NCBI GenBank assembly: GCA_046048295.1
Contig: JBJOGJ010000039.1
Location: 1 to 22,718 of the forward strand
Length of the DNA: 22,718 nt
Source of the DNA: CBDCWA01 sp046048295
GTDB lineage: Bacteria; Pseudomonadota; Alphaproteobacteria; Rhizobiales; Hyphomicrobiaceae
Direction of reading: 5' to 3'
Positions 1-7,371 of the stretch are shown here, piece after piece. The notes below the pieces were generated by a model. The model ran no database searches, was not told the DNA's origin, and saw only the letters and a program-made list of their open reading frames with translations. Made by a program: the position numbers and the translations under genes. Numbering within the stretch: the stretch's first letter is position 1; each line of letters starts with the position of its first letter.

Positions 1-408
1 GTGGCGGGAGGCCGTGGCAGTGATGCGTACCAGGAGATCGACGACATCGAAGGGATCGGCGAGGCCGTCGTCGATGCGCTGGTCGACTTCTTCTCGGAAG
101 AACACAACCGCGAGGCATTGGCGGAGTTGCTCGCACAGGTGACTGTCGAGCCCTATGCGCGGCAGGTGGCTCGCCAGTCGGCCGTGACGGGAAAGACCGT
201 GGTGTTCACGGGCGCGTTGGAGAAGTTCACCCGCAACGAGGCGAAGGCGCAGGCCGAGCGGCTCGGCGCCAAGGTCTCGGGAAGCGTCTCGAAGAAAACG
301 GACTACCTGGTTGCGGGCGCCGATGCAGGCTCGAAGCTCAAGAAGGCGGAAGAACTCGGAGTAACAGTGCTTACGGAAGACGAGTGGCTGGAGCTTGTCG
401 GGGGATAG
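1..408 (+). CDS. ligA: NAD-dependent DNA ligase, C-terminal fragment
   Basis: This is the 3' end of an NAD+-dependent DNA ligase, which seals nicks in duplex DNA during replication and repair. The frame is open from base 1, so the visible GTG is probably internal and the 5' part (adenylation, OB, zinc finger) lies outside the window. The 135 visible residues hold the end of the helix-hairpin-helix region (IEGIGEAVV, about residues 17-25). A complete C-terminal BRCT domain follows at about residues 60-135, with GKTVVFTGALEKFTR, the central KKTDYLVAG strand, and the closing TEDEWLEL helix whose Trp is typical of BRCT. The stop at 406-408 is 18 nt from the stop of the convergent aminopeptidase gene, and no terminator hairpin is visible between them. 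Identification is firm; other BRCT proteins are unlikely because the HhH and BRCT arrangement with this short C-terminus is characteristic of LigA. Confidence 0.95.
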   Translation: MAGGRGSDAYQEIDDIEGIGEAVVDALVDFFSEEHNREALAELLAQVTVEPYARQVARQSAVTGKTVVFTGALEKFTRNEAKAQAERLGAKVSGSVSKKTDYLVAGADAGSKLKKAEELGVTVLTEDEWLELVGG

Positions 409-426
409 AAACAGGGCCGCGCATTG

Positions 427-2241
427 TCAAAGTGGTGCGGTTGCGTCCTTGAGCCAGCGCCGGTCCTTCGGATCCAGAAGCGGGCCGATCTCGCGGTAGA
501 CGCGGGCGTGATAGGTGTCGAGCCAGTGACGTTCCTCGCCGGTAAGTGCCGCGACATCGATCAGGTGGCGATCGATCGGCGCAAGGGTCAGATCCTCGAA
601 GCCCATCATTTCGCGCTCGCCGCCGGAGATCGGCTCGAGCGGTTTGACCAGAACCAGGTTCTCGATGCGGATGCCGAACGCATCCGGCTTGTAGTAGCCC
701 GGTTCGTTGGAGAGGATCATGCCCGGTTCGAGCGGCACCATCGCCCGACGCGAGATGCCTGCCGGTCCCTCGTGAACCGACAGGAACGAGCCAACGCCAT
801 GGCCCGTGCCATGATCGTAGTCGAGGCCCGCCTGCCAAAGGGCCCGGCGCGCAAAAGGATCGAGGTCGACGCCGCGGGTGCCTTTCGGAAAACGAGCCGT
901 GGCGATGGCGATGTGCCCCTTCAAGACGGCAGTGAAGGCGCGGCGCATCTCTGTCGATGGCTCGCCGATTGCAACGGTGCGCGTCACATCGGTGGTGCCG
1001 TCGACGTACTGGGCGCCAGAGTCCACAAGGTAAAGGTCGCCGGACTTGAGGGGCCGGTTGCTCTCCGCGGTGGAGCGATAGTGCGGCAGGGCGCCGTTTG
1101 GACCGAACGCGGAAATGGTGTCGAAGCTCAGATCGATAAGCTCGCCGGTGGCAGCGCGCTCGTTCTCGAGCATGCGTTCGGCCTTGAGCTCATCAACGCT
1201 GCCGGTGGCGGCGGTTCGGTCGAGCCAGGAGAGGAACCGACACAGGGCTGCGCCGTCGCGCTGGTGGGCGGCCCGAGTGCCTTCGATCTCGGTCTTGTTC
1301 TTGCGTGCCTTCGGAAGCGCGCAGGGGTCCGATCCGGCAGCGATCCTGCCACGTCCACCGAGGCGGCGCTGGAACCAGAAGGGCGCGCGCGAGAGGTCGA
1401 GGCGAACCTTCTTTCCGGCCTGCCGGAGCGCATCGACATGCTCAGGCAACGATGACGGGTCGGCTGTTTTTGCGAGCGGCTTCAGGTGCGCGCGCACCTC
1501 GTTGCCGAGCCGCGAGCGGGATACGAAAAGCGTTGCGCGTCCCGAACGTGGCACGATCGCATAGGCGAGCACGACGGGGTTGTGCGCCACGTCGCGGCCG
1601 CGGATGTTGAGGAGCCAGCAGACCGAGTCCGGCATTGTCAGGATGACAGCGTCCTGGCCCTCCTTCTTCAGGACGGACTGAACGGCAGCGATCTTCTCGT
1701 CGGCTGGCTGGCCGGCAAATCTGGTCGGATGCACGAGGACTTCGGCATCAGGTGCGGGCGGCCGCTCCCGGCCCCAGACCTTGTCGACGAGATTGCGCGC
1801 GACGGGCTTCAATCCGACGCCGGCCGAGGCCAGCGGTTCTTTCAGCGCCTCGATTTCAGAAATCGAATGCAGCCAGGGATCGAAACCGACCTTGCCGCCC
1901 TCTCCGATATTCGCCGCGAGCCAGTCGGTAAGTTTCTCGTCGGGTACTTGCAGGACCTGGAAATCGCGGGTGTCGACCTGGCGGGGCGCCTGCAGGGTGT
2001 AGCGTCCGTCGACGAAAAGCGCGGCCTTCTTCAGTCCGACGACCGCAGTACCGGCGGAGCCGGTGAAGCCGGTAAGCCAGGCGATACGTTCTGAGCCCGG
2101 CGCGACGTATTCGCCCTGGAATTCGTCGGCTCGCGGGATGAGGAACGCATCGATGCCTGCACGCTCGATTGCCTGTCGAAGGGCAGAAAGGCGGTTGCGC
2201 AGGGTAGCGGTGTCAGGTCGGGGTTCAGTGTCCAATGGCAT
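427..2241 (-). CDS. pepP: Xaa-Pro aminopeptidase (aminopeptidase P, M24B family)
   Basis: A cytosolic metallopeptidase predicted to remove the N-terminal residue from peptides with proline at position 2. At 604 residues it matches the long three-domain aminopeptidase P type (as in eukaryotic XPNPEP1) rather than the shorter E. coli PepP. Two creatinase-like N-terminal domains span about residues 15-155 and 160-310, the pita-bread M24 domain about 315-540, and a short C-terminal M24 extension follows. All five dinuclear metal ligands are visible: Asp407 (VDSGA), Asp418 (TTDVTRT), His481 (GTGHGVG), Glu513 (NEPGYY) and Glu527 (IRIENL), with substrate-site His387 and His490. The ATG at 2241 is the first start in the open frame; no strong Shine-Dalgarno is seen. 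It lies 116 nt downstream of prmA on the same strand. The symbol is given by family; the long form is sometimes left unnamed. Confidence 0.92.
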   Translation of the reverse strand: MPLDTEPRPDTATLRNRLSALRQAIERAGIDAFLIPRADEFQGEYVAPGSERIAWLTGFTGSAGTAVVGLKKAALFVDGRYTLQAPRQVDTRDFQVLQVPDEKLTDWLAANIGEGGKVGFDPWLHSISEIEALKEPLASAGVGLKPVARNLVDKVWGRERPPAPDAEVLVHPTRFAGQPADEKIAAVQSVLKKEGQDAVILTMPDSVCWLLNIRGRDVAHNPVVLAYAIVPRSGRATLFVSRSRLGNEVRAHLKPLAKTADPSSLPEHVDALRQAGKKVRLDLSRAPFWFQRRLGGRGRIAAGSDPCALPKARKNKTEIEGTRAAHQRDGAALCRFLSWLDRTAATGSVDELKAERMLENERAATGELIDLSFDTISAFGPNGALPHYRSTAESNRPLKSGDLYLVDSGAQYVDGTTDVTRTVAIGEPSTEMRRAFTAVLKGHIAIATARFPKGTRGVDLDPFARRALWQAGLDYDHGTGHGVGSFLSVHEGPAGISRRAMVPLEPGMILSNEPGYYKPDAFGIRIENLVLVKPLEPISGGEREMMGFEDLTLAPIDRHLIDVAALTGEERHWLDTYHARVYREIGPLLDPKDRRWLKDATAPL

Positions 2242-2322
2242 GTGCGATCATTATGCGGGTCGGTGCTTTGCGGCAATTGGTTTTCGCCTGCCGGGAGCTG
2301 GGCGTTCCTATAGTATTGGATC

Positions 2323-2337
2323 ATGCCCGTCGGGCAT
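2323..2337. repeat. Short perfect inverted repeat between prmA and pepP
   Basis: ATGCCCG and CGGGCAT flank a single T, giving a stem that would fold as six base pairs with a three-base loop. It sits 21 nt past the prmA stop, in the 116-nt gap before pepP. Read on the minus strand, it is not followed by a T-run, so a rho-independent terminator is doubtful. It could attenuate read-through or be chance. Confidence 0.3.
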
Positions 2338-2357
2338 TTCTGCCTTGCAGCCGTGGT

Positions 2358-3233
2358 TCAGATGCGTTGCTCGAGTGTGAAGGTCGACCATCCGGCGAGG
2401 CGGCGATGCTTCTTCACAGCGAAGCCAAGCGAGCGGTAGCGCGCCTCGACTGCAGGCGCCTGCGGAACCAGAATACCCGACAATATGAGCGTTCCTCCCG
2501 GCGCCACGATACGTGCGATCTGCGGCGCAAGGGCGATCAGGGGCCCGGCGAGAATGTTGGCGATCAGGAGGTCGAAGGGCGCGCCGGTCTTCGGGGGACC
2601 GTCGAGCCGGGCGAAAGCGATACGGCGGCTGGCACCGTTCACGGAAGCATTATGGCGGGCGACACGAACGGAATCGGCATCGATGTCGGTTGCCAGGATC
2701 CTGGCGTGCGGCGCCGCTCGCGCCAGGGCGATCGCAAGCACGCCTGTTCCGCATCCGAGATCCATCGCCCATTCGATCTCATCCACCGCAGAACGCCTGC
2801 GTGTGACCTCGTCGATGGCGAGCAGGCAGGAGAACGTCGTCGCGTGGTGCGCGGTCCCGAACGCCTCGCCTGCATCGATGAGGATGCTCGCCGGGCCGCG
2901 TGGCACCCGGTGGCGATCATGACTGCCGTGCACCGTGAAGCGACCGGCGAAGACGGGTGGCAGGCCGGCCTGGGAAATTTCAACCCAGTTCTCATCCGGC
3001 ACGGTCTCGACCCTGAGGTCGACACGCTCTCCCGGCACGAAGACTTCGGCAGCGGCTGAGAGCGTCGTCGTATCCGGAAAGGTGTCGAAGTATGCCTCGA
3101 CCCGCCAGCCGTTGGCGGCTTCGAAAACGGTCAATCCGTCCGGACGGGGGTCGACAAGCTCCGTAATCCCGCCGGCCAGCCTGCGGGCACTGTCGCCTGA
3201 AGGGAGATCGGCGACGACCTTGTAGGTTTCCAT
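2358..3233 (-). CDS. prmA: Ribosomal protein L11 methyltransferase
   Basis: A cytosolic SAM-dependent enzyme that trimethylates ribosomal protein L11. The 291-residue length is normal for alphaproteobacterial PrmA. The N-terminal substrate-recognition domain spans about residues 1-100. The signature GEAFGTAHHATT lies at 122-133, the class I methyltransferase glycine motif DLGCGTGVLAIA at 158-169, an acidic cofactor loop (ATDID) at 181-185, and the catalytic-site NILAGPL motif at 226-232. The ATG at 3233 is preceded by a good CGGAG Shine-Dalgarno. It starts 10 nt after the stop of the upstream DUF3754 gene, so the two are probably cotranscribed, possibly with pepP downstream. Nothing is missing. 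Confidence 0.95.
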   Translation of the reverse strand: METYKVVADLPSGDSARRLAGGITELVDPRPDGLTVFEAANGWRVEAYFDTFPDTTTLSAAAEVFVPGERVDLRVETVPDENWVEISQAGLPPVFAGRFTVHGSHDRHRVPRGPASILIDAGEAFGTAHHATTFSCLLAIDEVTRRRSAVDEIEWAMDLGCGTGVLAIALARAAPHARILATDIDADSVRVARHNASVNGASRRIAFARLDGPPKTGAPFDLLIANILAGPLIALAPQIARIVAPGGTLILSGILVPQAPAVEARYRSLGFAVKKHRRLAGWSTFTLEQRI

Positions 3234-3243
3234 ATTTCTCCGA

Positions 3244-4689
3244 TTAAAATTTATCGTCGGCGCCTGGCAGCTCGCGCTCCCGGCCTTCGTGGGGCTTCAC
3301 GTCAGGTATCAAGTCGAGCACGACATCCCATTTCTGGTCCAGGAGTAGTGCGGCCTCTCTCGGCGGCAGCGCCCGAAGCGTACCATCGGCTTCCTCCACG
3401 ACCATACCGTCGTCGAGCAGGCGTCCGAGAGCCTCTTGTACGTCGAAATCGACATGAATGCCAAAGGTGTCCAGCAGGTATTTTTCGATCGCCTCATCGA
3501 CCTGCTTGAGTTCACCGCGGTTCACGCTTTCCTTGGCGAGTACGGTGTAGAGAAGCAAATCCTCCTTGATGTCCTCCTGTGCGGCGCGGTCCGCAAGGGT
3601 CAGGATGGCACTGCGATTATCGGCCAGGGCGTGGAAGTAGAGGTTCTGGGCCATGATGACCATGTAGCGCTGGCGCTGGTTCATGAAGCTCATGAACTGA
3701 CGGAAGGCAACGCCGCCGAGCCCCGCCAAGGCCGGTATGGCAGTTATGGGATTGGCAAGCACCGTGATCTTGCCGGCGAGGCCGGCTATGCTCATGCCGA
3801 CGCCGGCACCGCTGGTGACGCCAAGCTTCAACTTGTCGACCATGCGGAAGCGAATGCGAGTATTGGGAAATGCCATCTCGATGTCCGAGCGGGGCATATT
3901 CTTGAAGAGCTTGAGATAGATATTGTCTTCGCTGATGTCGGCCGGCAGCATGGCGCGTAGACGGCGCACATGCTTTTCCGCGTTCTTTCGGTCGAGGCGA
4001 AGGCGCTCCATGACTTCCTGCACGCGCCGTTCGAATGGCTTGAGCTTGAAGAGGACGAAAAGCCGGCGGAAGGTCGGGACCTCGAACTCCTCCTTGCGCA
4101 TGAAGCGAACGAGACGGCGGCGTTCCTGGGTCTTGTTGGATGCGCCGCGATAGTAGATCAGGAGTTCTTCGAAATCGCGCAGGTCAACGCTGAGGTCGAG
4201 GCCATAGTGGGTTTCCTTGCTCAGGATCGTTTCCACGTGGCTCGGGTCGATTCGAGAAAAGTTGGCGCGAACCAGAAGCTGTTCCACGCCTTCGACAACG
4301 CGGCGCTGCTGGTCGCGGCGTTCCTGATCGGTGTATTCCCGGGTCTGCAGCAGGTCGCTGTCCGGGCTGAATACTTCGTAGTCCTGTCCCAACTCGAAGA
4401 GACGGGCGCTGTATTGCTGGTGCCGCCAGTAGTCGAGATACTTGAAGAAGCGCCTAGCTTCGGCAGCGCCACCATCCGGCCAGGCCTTCGAGTCAGTCAA
4501 GCGGTCGATGAGCGCGAACCGGGCGATGGGAATGAAGTTTTCACGCGGGGGAGGGGTCTCCAGAACATCAAGTTCAGGGTAGACGCCTTCCCCGCCCTGC
4601 ATCAGGCGATCATGGGCATCCACGCCGGCCGCAGTTTCCGCGCCGTTGGGCTTTGGCTTCAAACCTAGCGTTCCACTCGTATCCGACAT
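3244..4689 (-). CDS. DUF3754 (TMEM143-like) domain protein
   Basis: The function is unknown. I chose the ATG at 4689 (481 residues) because GGGGAAGG lies eight bases upstream; the frame stays open up to 4749. The N-terminal half (residues 1-210) is charged and helical. Residues about 250-290 carry the conserved-looking block with LFKNMPRSDIEMAFP and FRMVDKLKLG, which I recognise as the DUF3754 region shared with eukaryotic mitochondrial TMEM143. A glycine- and alanine-rich hydrophobic stretch at about 290-330 probably forms one or two membrane segments, followed by a helix containing FMNQRQRYMVIMAQNLYFHA. The C-terminal 110 residues resemble a winged-helix-like tail (VQEALGRLLDDGMVVEEADG). 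It lies 10 nt upstream of prmA. Family assignment is from recalled motifs, hence moderate confidence; the gene itself is certain. Confidence 0.72.
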   Translation of the reverse strand: MSDTSGTLGLKPKPNGAETAAGVDAHDRLMQGGEGVYPELDVLETPPPRENFIPIARFALIDRLTDSKAWPDGGAAEARRFFKYLDYWRHQQYSARLFELGQDYEVFSPDSDLLQTREYTDQERRDQQRRVVEGVEQLLVRANFSRIDPSHVETILSKETHYGLDLSVDLRDFEELLIYYRGASNKTQERRRLVRFMRKEEFEVPTFRRLFVLFKLKPFERRVQEVMERLRLDRKNAEKHVRRLRAMLPADISEDNIYLKLFKNMPRSDIEMAFPNTRIRFRMVDKLKLGVTSGAGVGMSIAGLAGKITVLANPITAIPALAGLGGVAFRQFMSFMNQRQRYMVIMAQNLYFHALADNRSAILTLADRAAQEDIKEDLLLYTVLAKESVNRGELKQVDEAIEKYLLDTFGIHVDFDVQEALGRLLDDGMVVEEADGTLRALPPREAALLLDQKWDVVLDLIPDVKPHEGRERELPGADDKF

Positions 4690-4951
4690 CGCGCGGCCTT
4701 CCCCGGGACTTCGGCTGATACCACATTCAGTTCGCCGCATATGCAACAATATCCTGTTATGCAGCTGTACTCACTAATTTGCTCCGAGGAGAGTGACAAT
4801 AGTTTGCTCATTTCCGGGAAATCGGATCGAGCGATGGCGGGATGCGGTGGAGAAGCCGAAGTTTTGGCTTGATTAGGTCCGCTTTTGTCACATTTCAGCC
4901 CATGTCCTTGCGACATTCCTTTCATGGTGATGGTCGTTCAGCGGGGATGGG
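4690..4951. promoter_or_regulatory. Divergent intergenic region
   Basis: These 262 nt separate the minus-strand DUF3754 gene from the plus-strand J-domain gene and must hold promoters for both if neither is read from further upstream. The stretch is more AT-rich than its surroundings, as expected of promoters. I could not pick a convincing -35/-10 pair with correct spacing on either strand. Confidence 0.4.
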
Positions 4952-6421
4952 GTGGAGCGTTTCGTAGCATGCCTGGCGATCGGTACATGCATCTTTGCGA
5001 TGGTGCCGGGAACGCCGGTTCGGGCCGACGAACTCGTCGTGATGCCCTACACGTGCAGCGCGGGTGAGGCGGGAGTTGTACTCGACCGCTCGCAAGCGCG
5101 TCCCTATGCCATCGTCGGCCGGCGCGAAACGCGGCGCATCCGGATTTGCACTGCGCCCGGCAAGGTGCAGTGCACAACGAAAATCGTACATCGCTTCCGT
5201 ATCAAGTGTGGTGAGGCCACGGCATCGTGGCTCGACGTGGCAGCGGCTGCGGCACGGATCAAGGGCATAACGGCTGGCGTCGCACGTGGCAGCATGACGC
5301 TCGTTACCAGAAGCAAGGTGGAAGCAGGCCGAGATTGCTTCCGCAAGCTCGAGGCGTTCGGACCAGGAGCAGAAGAGTGCTGGTCCGGTCCGAAACCGCG
5401 CATCGAAACGCTTTCGCATACGCTTCCGGCAGGATTTGCGCCTGCACACCTCGCCGAGGCGCGCATCGTCCGTTCCCCGCAAGCCGGGCGAGACATCGTC
5501 GTCGGATCGCTGCCGCCGGCTACAGCAGAGTTCGACAATGCCAACCCGCTCGTGGCAGGAATGAAACTGACGGCCGATGTTTCCGGCGATGAGGGGGTCG
5601 CGGTAGCCAACGGGGCTAGTGGTGGGGCCGCGGGCGGGGCCTGGACTACACGTGTCGTGCCGGTCGCAGAGATCGGTGCCGATGACGCGGGGGGCGAAGT
5701 GCCTGTCACGGCGGAGCCGCTGCAACGGATGGAACCCTTCGCGTTCCTCCTGCCGCTGATGGCCGGCATCGTCGGCCTGCTTGCGCTCTTGCTGTCGACC
5801 CCAAAGGTCCGCGGTTTCTTGTCCCGGCAGAGAGCGCGAACCTGGCTGGGCGCGGCAGATGCGCTCAATGCAGCACTCACGGAAAAGGCCGAGGCGGCAG
5901 CCAGTGCGGGCGAGGACGGGATGGTGCAGTCCCTGAAGTCCATGGCACTCGCCGCCCTCTCCGACATCCAGCCACGGCTGGCGGCGCTGCCTGCGGGATG
6001 GCCACTCCGCACGGTCCTCCTGAAGGAAGTGAAAGGAGCGGGCGAGAAGCTCGAGCGGCTGTTTGGCGAGGTGCCCGAGGACGACGAGCAGGTGCGTCGC
6101 TTGCGGGGACGACTGCAAGCGGTTGTTGCGGACCTCCGGCGCCTGAAAGAAATCGCCGATAGCGCCAACAGCAGCCTTTCCGACAGCGCCAACGGTGCAG
6201 GGGCGCCGATCATGCCGACGGACAGGGAGAGCGCATTCGCAGTGCTTGGCATCAACCCGGACGTCAGTGAGAAGATTGCGAAAAAGGTCGTCGATGCACT
6301 GCGCCAGAGCTGGCACCCGGATCACGCGCGGGACGATGCCGATCGCGAGCAACGCGAGGCGCGCATCAAGCAGATCAACATTGCCTGGGACCTCATATCC
6401 CGAGATGTCGCGGAAGCTTGA
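4952..6421 (+). CDS. Membrane-anchored J-domain protein with periplasmic Cys-containing region
   Basis: A predicted inner-membrane co-chaperone. Residues 1-24 form a signal sequence (GTG start at 4952; an in-frame stop lies 24 nt upstream, so this is the earliest possible start). Residues about 25-258 are periplasmic and contain several cysteines, including CTAPGKVQC and a later Cys in FRIKCGEA. A single membrane helix at about 261-282 (FAFLLPLMAGIVGLLALLL) is followed by a cytosolic linker of Ala-rich amphipathic helices. A C-terminal J domain spans about 425-489 with the diagnostic HPD tripeptide at 455-457 (SWHPDHAR). The J domain is what stimulates DnaK ATPase; its position at the C-terminus after a periplasmic domain makes this a type III J protein, not DnaJ. 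The client and the role of the periplasmic half are unknown. It stands alone on this strand. Confidence 0.8.
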   Translation: MERFVACLAIGTCIFAMVPGTPVRADELVVMPYTCSAGEAGVVLDRSQARPYAIVGRRETRRIRICTAPGKVQCTTKIVHRFRIKCGEATASWLDVAAAAARIKGITAGVARGSMTLVTRSKVEAGRDCFRKLEAFGPGAEECWSGPKPRIETLSHTLPAGFAPAHLAEARIVRSPQAGRDIVVGSLPPATAEFDNANPLVAGMKLTADVSGDEGVAVANGASGGAAGGAWTTRVVPVAEIGADDAGGEVPVTAEPLQRMEPFAFLLPLMAGIVGLLALLLSTPKVRGFLSRQRARTWLGAADALNAALTEKAEAAASAGEDGMVQSLKSMALAALSDIQPRLAALPAGWPLRTVLLKEVKGAGEKLERLFGEVPEDDEQVRRLRGRLQAVVADLRRLKEIADSANSSLSDSANGAGAPIMPTDRESAFAVLGINPDVSEKIAKKVVDALRQSWHPDHARDDADREQREARIKQINIAWDLISRDVAEA

Positions 6422-6483
6422 GGCGTCTGTCCTCGCGCCGGGCCGGGGCCTGCAGTGTGCGCGGCCGTTGATCCGGACAGAGA

Positions 6484-6957
6484 TCAACCGCCGAACAACT
6501 TGATGAGCCCGCCCCAGGCTCCTGCTGGCACTGGCGGCGGCTGGAGGGCCTCGACCGCGCACTCGAAGCCGTCATAGGTCCAGCCGTGCGCCTCTGCGAG
6601 GTTGGAGAGCGACTGGGTGAGACAGTCGAAATCCTCGGAAGCAACCTCTCTGTGTTCCTCTGCAATGATGCCACCTTCGCATTTCGACAGGTCGACCTCG
6701 AAACCGAGCGGGATCAGCATGGAAGCCATCTCCGCCTCGGTCTTCGTCGCATCGTCGCACCTGAAGAGGAAGTGCATCAGGTGGCGGGGCACGCTGCCGT
6801 CGTCGCCATGCTGCGCGAGCGCTGCACGCACCTTGCCATTTTTGAGACGTACGTACTCGCTTGCCGTGACTTCTGGAAATGGCGAGTTTCGCAAGGGGCC
6901 TGCTCCAATGGTTGTGACGGGACCAGGATACGAAAATGTGCGCCGAACGGTAAGCAA
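6484..6957 (-). CDS. RraB-like protein (regulator of ribonuclease E)
   Basis: A small soluble protein that I assign to the RraB family, whose E. coli member binds RNase E and alters its substrate choice. The match is in the core at about residues 52-135: DGSVPRHLMHFLF, then LGFEVDLSKCEGGIIAEE, and the closing WTYDGFE motif, equivalent to the YDGW motif of RraB. The C-terminal tail (about 136-157) is Pro- and Gly-rich. The frame opens with a TTG at 6957 that has no good Shine-Dalgarno; a later in-frame GTG at about residue 43 (VRAALAQ) may be the real start, so the first 40 residues are uncertain. It lies 14 nt downstream of the small secreted-protein gene. The family call rests on motif resemblance only. 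Confidence 0.65.
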   Translation of the reverse strand: MLTVRRTFSYPGPVTTIGAGPLRNSPFPEVTASEYVRLKNGKVRAALAQHGDDGSVPRHLMHFLFRCDDATKTEAEMASMLIPLGFEVDLSKCEGGIIAEEHREVASEDFDCLTQSLSNLAEAHGWTYDGFECAVEALQPPPVPAGAWGGLIKLFGG

Positions 6958-6971
6958 ACGGTTAAACGCCT

Positions 6972-7286
6972 TCAGTATGCGTTTGATACCCGTCGCCGCG
7001 AAGAGCGTTTGCGGACCTTGGCGCCAGATATCTCGCCGGCGGCGGCAAGTGCATCGACACAGCGTCTCGAGAGACGCTTGCCATTGTTCCGCATGCAGCG
7101 GCGGAGACCGCGGGTACCAACGTCATGATTGGAGCAATAACGAAAGTAGTCGCTCATGCAGGCATTTTGCACGCTCATGCTGACGGCTGAGGCCGTTCCT
7201 GGCTGGACGGCAGTGGCACATGCGATCAACGCGCCTGCGAGCGCGATGTTGGCCGCGAGCCGAGAGGCCCCGTTGGTTGTGGTCAT
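6972..7286 (-). CDS. Small secreted Cys-containing protein
   Basis: The function is unknown. I chose the ATG at 7286 (104 residues) because GGAG lies six bases upstream; an alternative ATG lies four codons earlier at 7298. An N-terminal signal peptide with a hydrophobic core (NIALAGALIACATA) ends near an ASA-V cleavage site at about residue 34. The mature part carries a regular cysteine pattern (ACMSDYFRYCSN, then RRCMRN, then SRRCVDAL) reminiscent of the Cys-rich GLG1-type repeat found in small exported proteins of Rhizobiales. The C-terminus is strongly basic (KVRKRSSRRR). Four mature cysteines could form two disulphides in the periplasm. Confidence 0.7.
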   Translation of the reverse strand: MTTTNGASRLAANIALAGALIACATAVQPGTASAVSMSVQNACMSDYFRYCSNHDVGTRGLRRCMRNNGKRLSRRCVDALAAAGEISGAKVRKRSSRRRVSNAY

Positions 7287-7371
7287 GGCTGGCTCCATCG
7301 CCTGGTTGACTACGTTCGAATGATCGTGACGTTAACCATAAGCGGGAACCGCGCTGTCACGCGGGGAACAG

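Noticed and set aside
424..1455. A 343-codon plus-strand open frame opposite aminopeptidase P
   Set aside because: The opposite strand encodes all five M24 metal ligands; this frame shows no domain.
4922..6562. A 546-codon open frame on the minus strand opposite the J-domain gene
   Set aside because: It is rich in Arg, Ala, Ser and Cys with no domain, and mirrors the codon structure of the plus-strand gene, which has a signal peptide, membrane helix and HPD motif. High GC makes long antisense frames common.
7349..7364. Hairpin CCGCG-loop-CGCGG just past the Rieske oxygenase stop, considered as a terminator
   Set aside because: Only five base pairs and no T-run on the minus strand; common by chance in GC-rich DNA.
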